Origin: CAIYQJ01 sp963717255
GTDB lineage: Bacteria; Chloroflexota; Limnocylindria; Limnocylindrales; CSP1-4
DNA: 64,000 nt
Assembly (NCBI GenBank): GCA_963717255.1
Contig: CAVQVT010000005.1
Span: 161,322 to 225,321 of the forward strand
Direction: 5' to 3'
Shown here: positions 42,254 to 51,459 of the stretch, piece after piece
Position numbering within the stretch: the first letter of the stretch is position 1
How the letters are laid out: the number at the start of each line of letters is the position of its first letter
Notes under the pieces: model-generated
The model's input: only the letters and a program-made list of their open reading frames with translations
Told to the model about the DNA's origin: nothing
Database searches by the model: none
Position numbers and translations under genes: made by a program

Positions 42254-43341
42254 ACGGCTCGGGTCCGCGGCCCGGGAGCAGCCGGCCGCGCCTTCTCCGT
42301 CTGGCCGCCGTCGGTCCCGCCCCACGGCTCGCCGGCAGCGTCGCCGCCGCCCTGGCGGTCGCCGCCAGCCTCGTTCTCGGCGGGTGCGCCGGTCCCTCGG
42401 CCTCGCCGGGGCCGAGCGCGGCCGCGTCGCCTGCCGTGCCGGCCGGGTCCGGACCGGACTGGCTCGGGCCGACGGGGAGCGACGATCCGGCCGCCTGTGC
42501 CACGCCGGCGCCCTCCGAGCCCGTCAGCGTCTGCGCGGATCCCGCCGGCTCGCCGAGCCCCCGGGGCGCGGCCCCCGGGACCGGCGGGACGACGGCGACC
42601 GGCGGCCAGGTCGCGGCGGAGGCCGGCTCGGACACCGCCCCGGCCTCCACGGAGGGGGCGTCGCCGGCGGCCACATCGAGCACGGCCGCCCCGCCGGGGC
42701 CGTCGGGATCCGCGGACCCGTCGGCTTCGGCGATCCCCGCGGCGTCGGCGGCCCCGCCGGCCGGTGCCGCACCCACGTCCGCCGTCGGCTTCAAGGTGCG
42801 CGACACCATCGTCCCGGTGGCGTTCCCGCTCCCCGCCACCGCCCGCTACCTCTACGGAGACGGCTGGCGGGCGCCCCGGGTTGGCGTCGCGCGTTCGTAC
42901 AACCAGATCCGCGGCGTGGCACCGGACGGCACGTACCTCCGTGCGCACGACGGTCTCGACCTGCGCGTGAAGCTCGGGACGCCCGTCCTCGCGCCGTTCA
43001 CCGGCAGGGTGATCGACCCGGCGAAGCGGTGGAAGCCGTGGGACCCGTCGCGGTACGGCAAGGTCGTCGTGATCGAGAGCACAGAGCCGACCTCTCCCGG
43101 ATACGCCGTCATCCTCGCGCACCTCTCGTCGGTCACGGTGAAGCCGGGCGACGAGATCGAGCGCGGCCAGGTCGTCGGGAGGACGGGGAGGACCGGCAAC
43201 GCCGCCGGCACGCCGCCGCACCTCCACCTGGAGATCCGCGCGCCCTTCAGGATCCGGTACGGCTACGCCGGGGTGATCCGGCGCCTGGACGTCTTCGACG
43301 CCGAGCCGTCGCTCCGGGCAGCAGACCCCAAGGCACGCTGA
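42250..43341 (+). CDS. M23-family peptidase lipoprotein
   Basis: A 363-residue protein. A basic N-terminus and hydrophobic stretch end in a lipobox (LVLGGC), so it is probably lipid-anchored. A long, low-complexity Pro/Ala/Ser/Gly region (about 45-180) acts as a spacer. Residues about 215-345 form an M23 (LytM) zinc endopeptidase domain: HDGLDLRV with the first His and Asp, an ILAHLSS segment, and HLHLEIR. LytM enzymes cut peptidoglycan cross-links or regulate amidases. The GTG start is coupled to the preceding small gene. Confidence 0.85.
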   Translation: MNGSGPRPGSSRPRLLRLAAVGPAPRLAGSVAAALAVAASLVLGGCAGPSASPGPSAAASPAVPAGSGPDWLGPTGSDDPAACATPAPSEPVSVCADPAGSPSPRGAAPGTGGTTATGGQVAAEAGSDTAPASTEGASPAATSSTAAPPGPSGSADPSASAIPAASAAPPAGAAPTSAVGFKVRDTIVPVAFPLPATARYLYGDGWRAPRVGVARSYNQIRGVAPDGTYLRAHDGLDLRVKLGTPVLAPFTGRVIDPAKRWKPWDPSRYGKVVVIESTEPTSPGYAVILAHLSSVTVKPGDEIERGQVVGRTGRTGNAAGTPPHLHLEIRAPFRIRYGYAGVIRRLDVFDAEPSLRAADPKAR

Positions 43342-43534
43342 CCGACCCCGCCGCCCGGCCCGGCGGCACCGAGCCGACCCCGGCGCCGGCATGCCAGCGC
43401 CCCGGAGGCCCCCCGCCAGCGTCCGCCTCTCGCAGCCGGCTGGTACTACCGTCCCATAGTGAGGTTCTGTGAAGTGGCCGAGACTTCTCGCGTCGGACCT
43501 GACATGACTTCACGGGGAGACCGCGGAGCCGGGG

Positions 43535-46528
43535 ATGGAAGCGTACGAGACGACCCTCTCGATCACCGGGGCGGCGCGGGCGCTGGGCGTCCACCCGAAC
43601 ACCCTCCGCGCCTGGAGCGACCAGGGACGCATCCGGTCCTTCCGGGTCAACACGCGCGGCGACCGCCGGTTCCTGCCCGCCGACCTCGAGGCCTTCCTCG
43701 CCTCCGCCGAGTCCCCTGCTCTCGTCGCCGACGACGCCGGGCCGACAGCGGACGCCACCGGCCGCCACCCGGGTCGGTCGAGGCCCGGCCGTGCCGCCGC
43801 CGACGATGGGCGGCTGCTCCACGTGGTGCGCGGGCCCGGATCTCGAGGCCTCTCTCCCGGCGCGGCGGGGCAGGCGCCCGGCGATGACGGCGCGGAGCCC
43901 GACGCGGTCGACGGCGCGATCGCCGACGCCGTCCGCCGCGAGCTCGACACCGCCGCGTCGCTGCTCGGCCGCGAGATGGCGCCGTCCGGCCTGGACGGCT
44001 CGCTCGCCCGCATCGTTCGGATCCTCAGGGCACGCCGCAGCCACACGTTCGTGGGGATCTGGTCGCGCGACGGCGACCGCCTCGTCGCCCGCGCCGCGGC
44101 GGGCGAGTGCGCACCGATGCCGGTCCCGGCCGACGGCGCGAGCCTCCCGGCCCGGGCCTTCGCAGCCACCGAGCCGTTGACGGAGCCGATCGCGGACGAC
44201 CGGCCGGCCTGGCTGTCTGCCCCGCCGGCCGGAGGGTCGGCGACGGCCGTCGCGATCCCCGGCTCCACGGCCGCGTGGGGCGTCCTTGCCGTGGTGGACG
44301 CCGCGGATGCCCCGAGCCGCGCGTCGTCCCTGCCCGCGATCGCGGCGATCGTCGGCGGCGCCATCCGCACGTCCCGACTCGTCGACGAGGCGACCCGCGG
44401 CCGACGGCAGTCGGAGGCGCTCCGGCGGGTCGCCGTGGAGCTCGCGAGCGAGCTGGACCTCGACCGCATCCTGGACTCGATCCTCGAGCACGCCGCGTCG
44501 CTCTTCGGCGCCGACCGGGCCGCGGTCTTCCTCGGGCGCCCCGGCGGCCGCATCCAGGGGTCGTACGCCCGCGACCTGTCGGACGCGTTCGTCGCCTCGG
44601 TGACCGCCCTCCACCCCTGGTCGGTCCCCACGCAGGCCCTCCGCGAGCGCCGGCCCGTCTTCGCCACGCGCTACTCCGACGACCCGCGCGGCGAGTTCCA
44701 GCGCGAAGAGCTGCTCGCCGAGGGGATCGACACGATCTGCACCGCGCCCCTGTACGACGGGAGCGACCCGCTGGGGGTCCTCAACCTCTACCACGACATC
44801 GCGCATCCCTGGTCCCACGAGGAGCTCGAGACGCTCGCGGCGTTCGCGGCGCAGGCGTCGGTCGCGATCCGGAACGCGCAGAACTTCCGGCGGACCGAGG
44901 CCTGGGCCGCCCAGCTGCAATCGATCCAGCACCTCGGCGGCGAGCTCGGGCGGCTGTCCTCGTCGTCCGATATCGGGACGGCGATCGTCGCGGAGATCGA
45001 GCGCCTCATCGACTTCCACAACGTTCGCGTCTACCTGATCCGGGGGGACGAGCTCGACCCCATCTCGCTCCGGGGGAAGGTCGGCGAGTACACGGACGAG
45101 AACGTCGACGCGCTGAAGCTGAAGGTCGGCGAGGGCATCACCGGGTGGGTGGCCAAACACGGAGTGCCCCAGTACCTGCCCGACGCCGAGGCGGACACGC
45201 GCGCCGTGACGATCCCCGGGACCGGGTCCATCGAGGAATCGATGCTCCTCGCTCCGATGGTCTTCGAGGAGCAGGTCCTCGGGGTCATCGTGCTGTCCAA
45301 GCTGGGCCTCGACCAGTTCACGGACGGCCACCTGCGCCTGCTCGTCATCTTCGCGAACGCCGCCGCCCAGGCGATCGCGACCGCGGAGGCGTCCGACCAG
45401 CTGCGCCGACAGTCCGACAGGCTCGAGCGTCAGCTCCGCAGCCAGCGCGCGCTCCTCCAGACGACCGAGTCACTCCTCACGACGCTGGACGCGCGGGCGA
45501 TCCTCGACCGGATCACCGAGAGCCTCGCGGAGCTGGTCTCCTACGACAACCTGGCGATCGAGCTGCTGGATCCGCGGACGGGCACGCTCCGCCCGATCGT
45601 GGCGCGAGGGGCCGACGCGGACTACTACCTGCTCGCCTGGGAGCCGGGCGAGGAGGGCCTCGCGACCTGGGTCGTCGAGCACGGCGTCCCGCAGCTGGTC
45701 GTGGACGAGATGCTGGACCCGCGCATCTCGCAGGACCCGACGAAGGGTCCGGTGGAGGGCAGCATCATCTGCGCGCCGCTGCGCGGGCCGAGCGGCGTGG
45801 TGGGCGTGCTCACCCTCGAGCGCCTCGGAACGTCGAGCCGGTACGATGAAGACGACTTCGAGCTGGTCCGGCTCTTCGCCGGCCAGGTCTCCATCGCGCT
45901 CCGCAACGCCGAGCACTACCGCGCGGCACGGGTCCGTGCCGAGACGGACGGCCTGACGGGCCTCCTCAACTACGCGTCCTTCCGCGACAAGCTCGGCGGC
46001 CTGTCGCTGGCCGGCGAGCCGTTCAGTCTGCTGATGATCGACCTGGACGGGTTCAAGGCGGTGAACTCCACCTACCTCTACCAGGGCGGCAACGTCGTCC
46101 TGCGCCGCGCCGCCGCTGCGATCCGCTCCGCGGCCCGCGAGAGCGATGACGTCTTCCGCTTCGGTGGCGACGAGTTCTGCGTCCTCCTGCCCCACACCGA
46201 CGTCCTCGGGGCGCGGATCGTGGGCGAGCGGGTCCGTGAGGCCGTCGCCGGCGTGGAGCCTCCGTCGCGTGCTCGCGGCGGGAGGGGCCTGCGGATCACC
46301 GCGTCGGTGGGGATCGCGGCGCTGCCGGAGGACGCGGAGACGGCCGACGCGCTCGTGGACGTCGCGTCGCGCGGCGCGTTCTTCGCCAAGGCACAGGGCG
46401 GCGACCGGGTCGCCACCGCAGCGGAGAGCGCGGGGATCGCCGACGAGTTCGAGCCGACCGGGCCCGGACGGGTCGAGTCGGAGGTCACTGCGATCGAGGA
46501 GCTCCTGGACGCGGTCCCGTCGACCTGA
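43535..46528 (+). CDS. Diguanylate cyclase-like regulator with MerR-type HTH and four GAF domains
   Basis: A 997-residue cytoplasmic protein. Residues 8-58 are a MerR/excisionase-type DNA-binding helix-turn-helix (ITGAARALGVHPNTLRAWSDQGRI, then RGDRRFLPADLEAFL). Four GAF-type sensor domains follow at about 125-285 (degenerate), 300-460, 465-620 and 645-800. A C-terminal GGDEF domain has its active-site GGDEF at residues 877-881, preceded by a complete RxxD inhibitory site (RESD). The nucleotide-binding block reads FKAVNSTYLYQGGN, with changes from the usual ND and GH..GD, so catalysis may be altered. Joining a DNA-binding domain with a GGDEF output is unusual. Confidence 0.85.
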   Translation: MEAYETTLSITGAARALGVHPNTLRAWSDQGRIRSFRVNTRGDRRFLPADLEAFLASAESPALVADDAGPTADATGRHPGRSRPGRAAADDGRLLHVVRGPGSRGLSPGAAGQAPGDDGAEPDAVDGAIADAVRRELDTAASLLGREMAPSGLDGSLARIVRILRARRSHTFVGIWSRDGDRLVARAAAGECAPMPVPADGASLPARAFAATEPLTEPIADDRPAWLSAPPAGGSATAVAIPGSTAAWGVLAVVDAADAPSRASSLPAIAAIVGGAIRTSRLVDEATRGRRQSEALRRVAVELASELDLDRILDSILEHAASLFGADRAAVFLGRPGGRIQGSYARDLSDAFVASVTALHPWSVPTQALRERRPVFATRYSDDPRGEFQREELLAEGIDTICTAPLYDGSDPLGVLNLYHDIAHPWSHEELETLAAFAAQASVAIRNAQNFRRTEAWAAQLQSIQHLGGELGRLSSSSDIGTAIVAEIERLIDFHNVRVYLIRGDELDPISLRGKVGEYTDENVDALKLKVGEGITGWVAKHGVPQYLPDAEADTRAVTIPGTGSIEESMLLAPMVFEEQVLGVIVLSKLGLDQFTDGHLRLLVIFANAAAQAIATAEASDQLRRQSDRLERQLRSQRALLQTTESLLTTLDARAILDRITESLAELVSYDNLAIELLDPRTGTLRPIVARGADADYYLLAWEPGEEGLATWVVEHGVPQLVVDEMLDPRISQDPTKGPVEGSIICAPLRGPSGVVGVLTLERLGTSSRYDEDDFELVRLFAGQVSIALRNAEHYRAARVRAETDGLTGLLNYASFRDKLGGLSLAGEPFSLLMIDLDGFKAVNSTYLYQGGNVVLRRAAAAIRSAARESDDVFRFGGDEFCVLLPHTDVLGARIVGERVREAVAGVEPPSRARGGRGLRITASVGIAALPEDAETADALVDVASRGAFFAKAQGGDRVATAAESAGIADEFEPTGPGRVESEVTAIEELLDAVPST

Positions 46529-46607
46529 GGGACGGTGCGCCGCCTCGGGATCCAGCGGGCGAAGAGCGGCGGGACGGCTCCGGGTCCGACCCGGGTATCC
46601 TCCGCGC

Positions 46608-47426
46608 GTGACCGCCCCCGACGCGCCCCGCATCGTCGTCACCGTCATGGTCGCGGCCGCGCAGAACGAGCCGGAGATCGCCGCGCGGAAGAACGACCTG
46701 TACGCGGCGGGCGTCCGGCGCCACGGCGGCCTCCCGATCCTCATCGACGCGACGGTCACGGCCGCCGACCGCGCCGCCGCCTTCGCGTCCATGGACGGCC
46801 TGCTCCTCACCGGCGGCACCGACATCCACCCCAGCGTCTACGGACACCCGGACGCAGGCTCGCGCAGCGTCGAGGTCGACCGCGACGCGCTGGAGGCGGA
46901 GGCGTGGGAGGCGGCGTCCGCACGGGGCGTCCCCGTCCTCGGGATCTGCCGCGGCTTCCAGGCGGTCAACGTCTTCTCGGGCGGCACGCTCCTCCAGCAT
47001 GTCGGCGGACACGCCGGCGCGAGCTGGGGGCACGGGCCGGCCGCGACACATCCGCTCCGGGTCGACTGGGCCTCCCTGCTCGGCCGAGCGCTCGCGGATC
47101 CCGCCACCCCGACGGGCTCGGTCGCGGGCGCCGGGCCGGTGGCGGATCTCGAGGCGCCTCCGGTGGGCGCCCATGTCGGCGGCCCCGATGACCCGCCCCT
47201 CGTCGTGAATACGTATCACCACCAGGCGGTGCGCGCGACCGATCTCGCGCCGGTCCTGCGGGCGACGGCCTGGGCCGAGAGCCCGGCGGGTGACCTCGTC
47301 GAGGCCTTCGAGGCCGCGGACGGCCGGTTCGTCGTGGGCGTCCAGTGCCATCCGGAACGCACCGAGTCCACGCCACCGGCCTTCGAGCGGCTGTGGGCCG
47401 CGTTCGTGGACGCCTGCCGGGGATAG
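46608..47426 (+). CDS. Gamma-glutamyl-gamma-aminobutyrate hydrolase-like (peptidase C26)
   Basis: A 272-residue class-I glutamine amidotransferase-fold protein. LLLTGGTDIHPSVYG is the typical C26 opening. GICRGFQAVNV contains the nucleophile Cys114; VQCHPERTE supplies the catalytic His and Glu. Members (PuuD, YvdE-like) hydrolyse gamma-glutamyl amides. GTG follows TATCCT (46596-46601) by six bases with no Shine-Dalgarno site. It is convergent with the amino acid ABC operon. Confidence 0.85.
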   Translation: MTAPDAPRIVVTVMVAAAQNEPEIAARKNDLYAAGVRRHGGLPILIDATVTAADRAAAFASMDGLLLTGGTDIHPSVYGHPDAGSRSVEVDRDALEAEAWEAASARGVPVLGICRGFQAVNVFSGGTLLQHVGGHAGASWGHGPAATHPLRVDWASLLGRALADPATPTGSVAGAGPVADLEAPPVGAHVGGPDDPPLVVNTYHHQAVRATDLAPVLRATAWAESPAGDLVEAFEAADGRFVVGVQCHPERTESTPPAFERLWAAFVDACRG

Positions 47427-47445
47427 GACGGCGCGCGGCGGCCTG

Positions 47446-48261
47446 CTACTCGATCGCGCCGATCTCGAGTCGTCCGGCCTCGATGACGCGCTGGAGGAAG
47501 CGGCGCGTCCGCTCCTCGGTCGGGTGGCGGAAGATCCGGTCGGGCGGCCCTTCCTCCAGGATCCTGCCCTCGTCGAGGAAGCAGACACGGTTCGCGCTGT
47601 CCCGCGCGAAGCCCATCTCGTGCGTGGCGATGACCATCGTCATCCCACCTCGCGCCAGCTCGCGGATGACCCCGAGGACCTCCGCGACCAGCTCCGGGTC
47701 GAGGGCGCTCGTCACCTCGTCGAGGAGGAGGAGGTCGGGCTCCATGGCGAGTGCCCGGACGATCGCCACCCGCTGCTGCTGGCCGCCGGAGAGCCGGTCG
47801 GGGTACTCCGCCGCCTTCTCCTCGAGGCCGAACCGGGTCAGGAGCGCCAGCGCGTCGGCCTCTGCCTTCGCCCGGGGCACCTTCAGGACCTTCCGCGGCG
47901 CGAGCGCGACGTTGTCCAGCACCGACATGTGCGGGAACAGGTTGAAGGCCTGGTAGACGATGCCGATCCGCCGCCGGACACGGTCCACGTTCACGTTCGG
48001 CGCGGTGATCTCCACGTCGTCGATGAAGACCCGGCCGGCATCGATGGGCTCGATGAGGTTCACGCAGCGCAGGAGCGTGGACTTGCCGGACCCCGAGGCG
48101 CCGATGAGGCAGACGACCTCGTGTCGCCGGACGACGAGGTCGATCCCGCGGAGGACCTCCAGCTTCCCGAAGGCCTTGCGGATCCCCTCGAGCCTGAGGA
48201 CGACCGCGGCGTCGGACGCGGGAGCGCCGGACGCGGGACGGAAGGCGTCGGGATCGCTCAT
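47446..48261 (-). CDS. Polar amino acid ABC transporter ATP-binding protein
   Basis: A 271-residue GlnQ/HisP-type ATPase: Walker A GASGSGKST, Q-loop VYQAFNLFPHMSVLDN, signature LSGGQQQR, Walker B LLLLDE (followed by VTSALDP, with Val in place of the usual Pro) and ATHEMGFARD. It powers uptake of polar amino acids. The ATG overlaps the stop of the permease gene (ATGA). It is the last gene of the three-gene operon. Confidence 0.92.
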   Translation of the reverse strand: MSDPDAFRPASGAPASDAAVVLRLEGIRKAFGKLEVLRGIDLVVRRHEVVCLIGASGSGKSTLLRCVNLIEPIDAGRVFIDDVEITAPNVNVDRVRRRIGIVYQAFNLFPHMSVLDNVALAPRKVLKVPRAKAEADALALLTRFGLEEKAAEYPDRLSGGQQQRVAIVRALAMEPDLLLLDEVTSALDPELVAEVLGVIRELARGGMTMVIATHEMGFARDSANRVCFLDEGRILEEGPPDRIFRHPTEERTRRFLQRVIEAGRLEIGAIE

Positions 48262-49145
48262 CGCGCGCCCGCGAGCTGGCGCTTGCGGTCCCGCGCCACG
48301 AGCCAGTCGGTGAAGCGGGCGAGCGGGATCGTCACGACGATGAAGACGAGGGCCGTCGCGATGTACGGCGTGAAGTTGAACGTCGCGGCCTGCTTGATCT
48401 GCGACGCCCGGAAGATCTCCACGACGCCGATGTAGGAGACCAGGACCGTGTCCTTCTGCAGACCGATGAAATCGTTCAGGAGCGGCGGGATCACCCGACG
48501 GACCGCCTGCGGGAGGACGACGAACCGGAGCGCCTGGAACCGCGAGAGGCCCAGGGAGCGCGCGGCGGCGTCCTGGCTCGGGTGGACGGAGTCGATGCCG
48601 GCCCGGTAGACCTCCGAGACGTACGCCGAGTAGATGAGGGTGAGGGCCAGCACGGCGTAGAAGAACGGGCTGGAGGGCACGCCCGGGATCTGGAGGCCCG
48701 GGATGCCGAACCCGAGGATGTAGATGACGAGGACACCCGGAAGGGCGCGGAAGACGTCCACGTACACGGTCGCGAGGAATCGGACCGGGGTGAAGACGGG
48801 TCCGGGCAGGCTGCGCAGGACGGCCACCACCAGGCCGAAGCCGAGGATGAGGACCTCGCTGATCATGAAGAGCGCGATGTTGACGCGGAACGCATTCAGG
48901 ATCGCGGGCAACGACGACCAGAAGACCTCGCCGTTGAGGAACGACTCCTGGACGGCGGGCCAGTTGGGCGCGTTGACGACGACGAGGACGAGCAGCCCGA
49001 GGACGATGGCGGTGCTGACGGCCGCGGCCAGCGTCGAGCGCGCCGCTGCACCCAGCCGCGGCGGCCCGACGACGCGCGGGGACGAACGACCCGGGCCGCC
49101 TGCCGGCGTGCCCGGGTCGTTCGTCGTGCCGGACGTGCCGGCCAC
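48258..49145 (-). CDS. Polar amino acid ABC transporter permease
   Basis: A 295-residue permease of the HisM/GlnP family with a cytoplasmic Gly/Pro-rich N-terminus (about 40 residues) and five or six helices. The EAA loop reads AARSLGLSRFQALRFVVLPQAVRR, and YVSEVYRAGIDSVHPSQ is the conserved segment before it. A single permease gene implies a homodimeric channel. It sits 23 bases after the binding-protein gene. Confidence 0.9.
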   Translation of the reverse strand: MAGTSGTTNDPGTPAGGPGRSSPRVVGPPRLGAAARSTLAAAVSTAIVLGLLVLVVVNAPNWPAVQESFLNGEVFWSSLPAILNAFRVNIALFMISEVLILGFGLVVAVLRSLPGPVFTPVRFLATVYVDVFRALPGVLVIYILGFGIPGLQIPGVPSSPFFYAVLALTLIYSAYVSEVYRAGIDSVHPSQDAAARSLGLSRFQALRFVVLPQAVRRVIPPLLNDFIGLQKDTVLVSYIGVVEIFRASQIKQAATFNFTPYIATALVFIVVTIPLARFTDWLVARDRKRQLAGAR

Positions 49146-49168
49146 CTCGATGCCTTACCGGCCGGGCG

Positions 49169-50167
49169 TCACTGCCCGATGATCGGGGCGCTCACCTTGT
49201 CGGCGAGCCACTCCTTCTGGATCGCGTCGAGCGTGCCGTCGGCGCGCATGGCGAGGATCGCCTGGTCGACACACTGCGTGAGCGGGCTGCCCTTCGCGAG
49301 GACGAGGCTGAAGTACTCGCCGGGGCGGTCCAGCGGGCTCGGGAACTGGCCGACGACGACGCCGTCGTCGAGCTGGACGGCCGTCATGAAGAACGCGGTC
49401 GGGAGGTCGACGACGATCCCGTCGATCTGGCCCGCCTTGAGGGCCTCGATCGCCAGGTCGTTGCTGTCGTAGACGCCCGGCTCCTGCTCTGGCGCGATGA
49501 CGTTGACGATCGTGTCGTAGCTCGTCGTGCCGACCATGGCGCCGAGCTTGAACTTGTTCATGTCGCCGACCGTCTTCGCGCCCGCGAGCGGGCTGTCCTT
49601 CTTCGCGACCACCGACTGGTTCACGAAGTAGTAGCCGCGGGAGAGATCGACCTGCTCGGCCCGCTCCGGCTTCCACGAGACCTGGTTGATGTCGAAGTCG
49701 AACGTCTTGGGGCCGGGTGCGTACGCGTTGGTGAACGGGACGTAGGCCCACGTCACCTTGTCCGACGTGAAGCCCAGCCTCTCGGCCACGGCGTAGGCGA
49801 CAGCGCCCTCGAAGCCCTTGCCGTTCGTCGGGTCGCCGAGCTCCCACGGCTCGGGGTTCGGGTCGCTCGGCTCGAAGTACGGCGGGTACGCGGGGTTGTC
49901 CGTCCCGATCGTGAGGACCCCGGGCGTAAGGGTCTGGAGCGTGTCGGGCGCGCACGCGAGCGGGCTCACCGACGGCATCTCATCGGTCGGCGCCGGGGTC
50001 GCAGGGGCGGCCGACTCGGCCGGCGCCTGCGTAGGCGCCTCGGTCGGCGCGGCCGTGGGTGCCGCCGTGGGCGCCTGCGTCGGGGCCGGGGTGGCGGCGG
50101 ACGTGCAGGCTGCCGCGACGAGGATCGTCGCGAACGCGAGCGCTGCGGGTCGGAATGCGGTGCGCAT
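49169..50167 (-). CDS. Amino acid ABC transporter substrate-binding lipoprotein
   Basis: A 332-residue SBP_bac_3-type binding protein. The lipobox AAAC ends at about residue 21; a repetitive Pro/Ala/Thr linker of APTQAPTAAPT units spans about 24-62. The binding domain begins near GVLTIGTDNPAYPPYFE. Conserved SBP_bac_3 parts include FDFDINQVSW and IDGIVVDLPTAFF. The ligand is probably a polar amino acid. A GAGGAGGG Shine-Dalgarno lies before the ATG, and a TACACT -10 box (50204-50199) about 30 bases upstream marks the operon promoter. Confidence 0.9.
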   Translation of the reverse strand: MRTAFRPAALAFATILVAAACTSAATPAPTQAPTAAPTAAPTEAPTQAPAESAAPATPAPTDEMPSVSPLACAPDTLQTLTPGVLTIGTDNPAYPPYFEPSDPNPEPWELGDPTNGKGFEGAVAYAVAERLGFTSDKVTWAYVPFTNAYAPGPKTFDFDINQVSWKPERAEQVDLSRGYYFVNQSVVAKKDSPLAGAKTVGDMNKFKLGAMVGTTSYDTIVNVIAPEQEPGVYDSNDLAIEALKAGQIDGIVVDLPTAFFMTAVQLDDGVVVGQFPSPLDRPGEYFSLVLAKGSPLTQCVDQAILAMRADGTLDAIQKEWLADKVSAPIIGQ

Positions 50168-50303
50168 GGCGTTGGTCCCTCCTCTTGGACGCGTCGAGTG
50201 TACCGAACGAGAGGCGTCGGCCGTCCGCTCGGTGGCGGACACGCAGCGGCCGGGTAGGCCGCGGGTGGCGCCGGGCTTCCGCCGGGGATCGAGCTGCCCG
50301 GAT

Positions 50304-50938
50304 TCAGGCGCGGCGGATGGCGACGGGCCGGTCGTCGGTGAGCCCGAGGCGGCGGCCCGCGCTCCCCTGGTTCTCCGCGATGCAGAGGCGGCCGAGCGAG
50401 TCCTCATAGAGCAGCAGGGCACCGACCGGGACCCGCCCGAACGTGTCCTGCCACGGGAACGACTCGGTCCGCGGGACGTCGTCCGCGCCGGGGAACGTCG
50501 CCGTCAGGACGGTCCCGTCGTCGAGGTCCCCGAGCGCGTCGTGCAGCTCCGCCGGCCCGCCGGCGAGCTTCACGTTCCCGAACCCGTCCACGTACACGAC
50601 GGCGGTCGCGAGCTCGCCCGGCCGCACGTCCGCCCGGGGCACGTGCAGCTCCACAAGCCTGGTGAGCGGGACGGCCGGCCCGAACGACGCGAACGGGACG
50701 CCGCGGGCCAGGTGCGCCGCCACCGGCGCGAAGATGTCGCGCCCGTGGAAGCTCGACGTGACGGCGGGGAGGTGCCAGGCGGGATCCGTGATCGCGCATG
50801 CCTCCACCGCGCCGCCGAGACGGGCCGCCGCGAGCGAGAGGAGCCCGTTGTCGGGGCCGACGAGGATGTCGCCGCGGGCGGTCCGGACGGCGATCGGGAG
50901 CCGCTCCGTGCCCACGCCGGGGTCCACGACGGCGCTGG
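50304..50938 (-). pseudogene. SAM hydroxide adenosyltransferase/hydrolase, 5'-truncated
   Basis: About 210 C-terminal residues of the DUF62/SAM hydroxide adenosyltransferase family remain: AVVDPGVGTERLPIAV, VGPDNGLLSLAA, SSFHGRDIFAPVAAHLARG, YVDGFGNVKL. The family normally has about 70 further N-terminal residues carrying an Asp-rich DFG-type motif. Here the homology stops abruptly at about 50,938, where the sequence turns into another organism's cutA region. The gene is therefore cut by the junction, probably an assembly artefact rather than a real pseudogene. Confidence 0.8.
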
Positions 50939-50948
50939 GTCTGGGGTC
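50928..50948. other. Chimeric junction 1
   Basis: Left of this point genes are intact and very GC-rich; right of it codon use and GC content change and frameshifts appear in nearly every gene. The truncated SAM hydrolase and the stop codon of cutA abut here. A short palindrome ggggtcagcccc (50943-50954) may have helped mis-joining. Confidence 0.75.
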
Positions 50949-51283
50949 AGCCCCGCGCCGCTCGGGACTTTCCCGTCTCGTCCCCGATCCATTTCATGAA
51001 CGGGCCGTGTCCCTTAGCCAGCGGCCAGGCGACGATGCAGGGGATCTCGTAGCTGTGCAGTTTCCGGACGGCCGCGATCACTTCCTCGACGCGCCCGCTT
51101 GAGGTTTTCGCCAGCACCGCGATTTCACGCCCTTCCTCAATGGCGCCGCGCCAACGGTAAATGGATCGCATCACGCCCAGGATATTCACACACGCCGCCA
51201 GCCGATGCCGCACCAGACGCTTCGCCGATTCGCCGCGCCTCCGCATCGGATGCCGCTGTAAAATAGACCAGCCACGCTTTCAT
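50947..51283 (-). pseudogene. cutA: Divalent-cation tolerance protein CutA, frameshifted
   Basis: The N-terminus MKAWLVYFTAASDAEARRIGE (ATG at 51283) and the rest (AKRLVRHRLAACVNIL, MRSIYRWRGAIEEGREIAVLAKTSS, YEIPCIVAWPLAKGH) are in different frames but together give one complete CutA of about 112 residues. The frame changes near 51,220 through one extra base. CutA proteins are trimeric and linked to copper tolerance. Given the error pattern of this segment the gene is probably intact in the source organism. Confidence 0.85.
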
Positions 51284-51459
51284 ATGATCCCCCGGCTTTC
51301 CGGCGTTCAGCGTTATCATTTTTTAGAATGAGTGGCAACTCCGGCACGGGAGCGTCCGGAATAGATGGGCAAACCCATGGATTTCATGCGTCGAGGAATT
51401 CCCGCGGGTCCGGTCGGGGCATTGGTACGGAACTTGCACTGAAAGAGCGGTGGAGTCTC

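Noticed and set aside
43339..43420. Terminator after the M23 gene
   Set aside because: Only a short GC stem (CCGCCG/CGGCGG) was seen; too weak to list among so many GC-rich palindromes.
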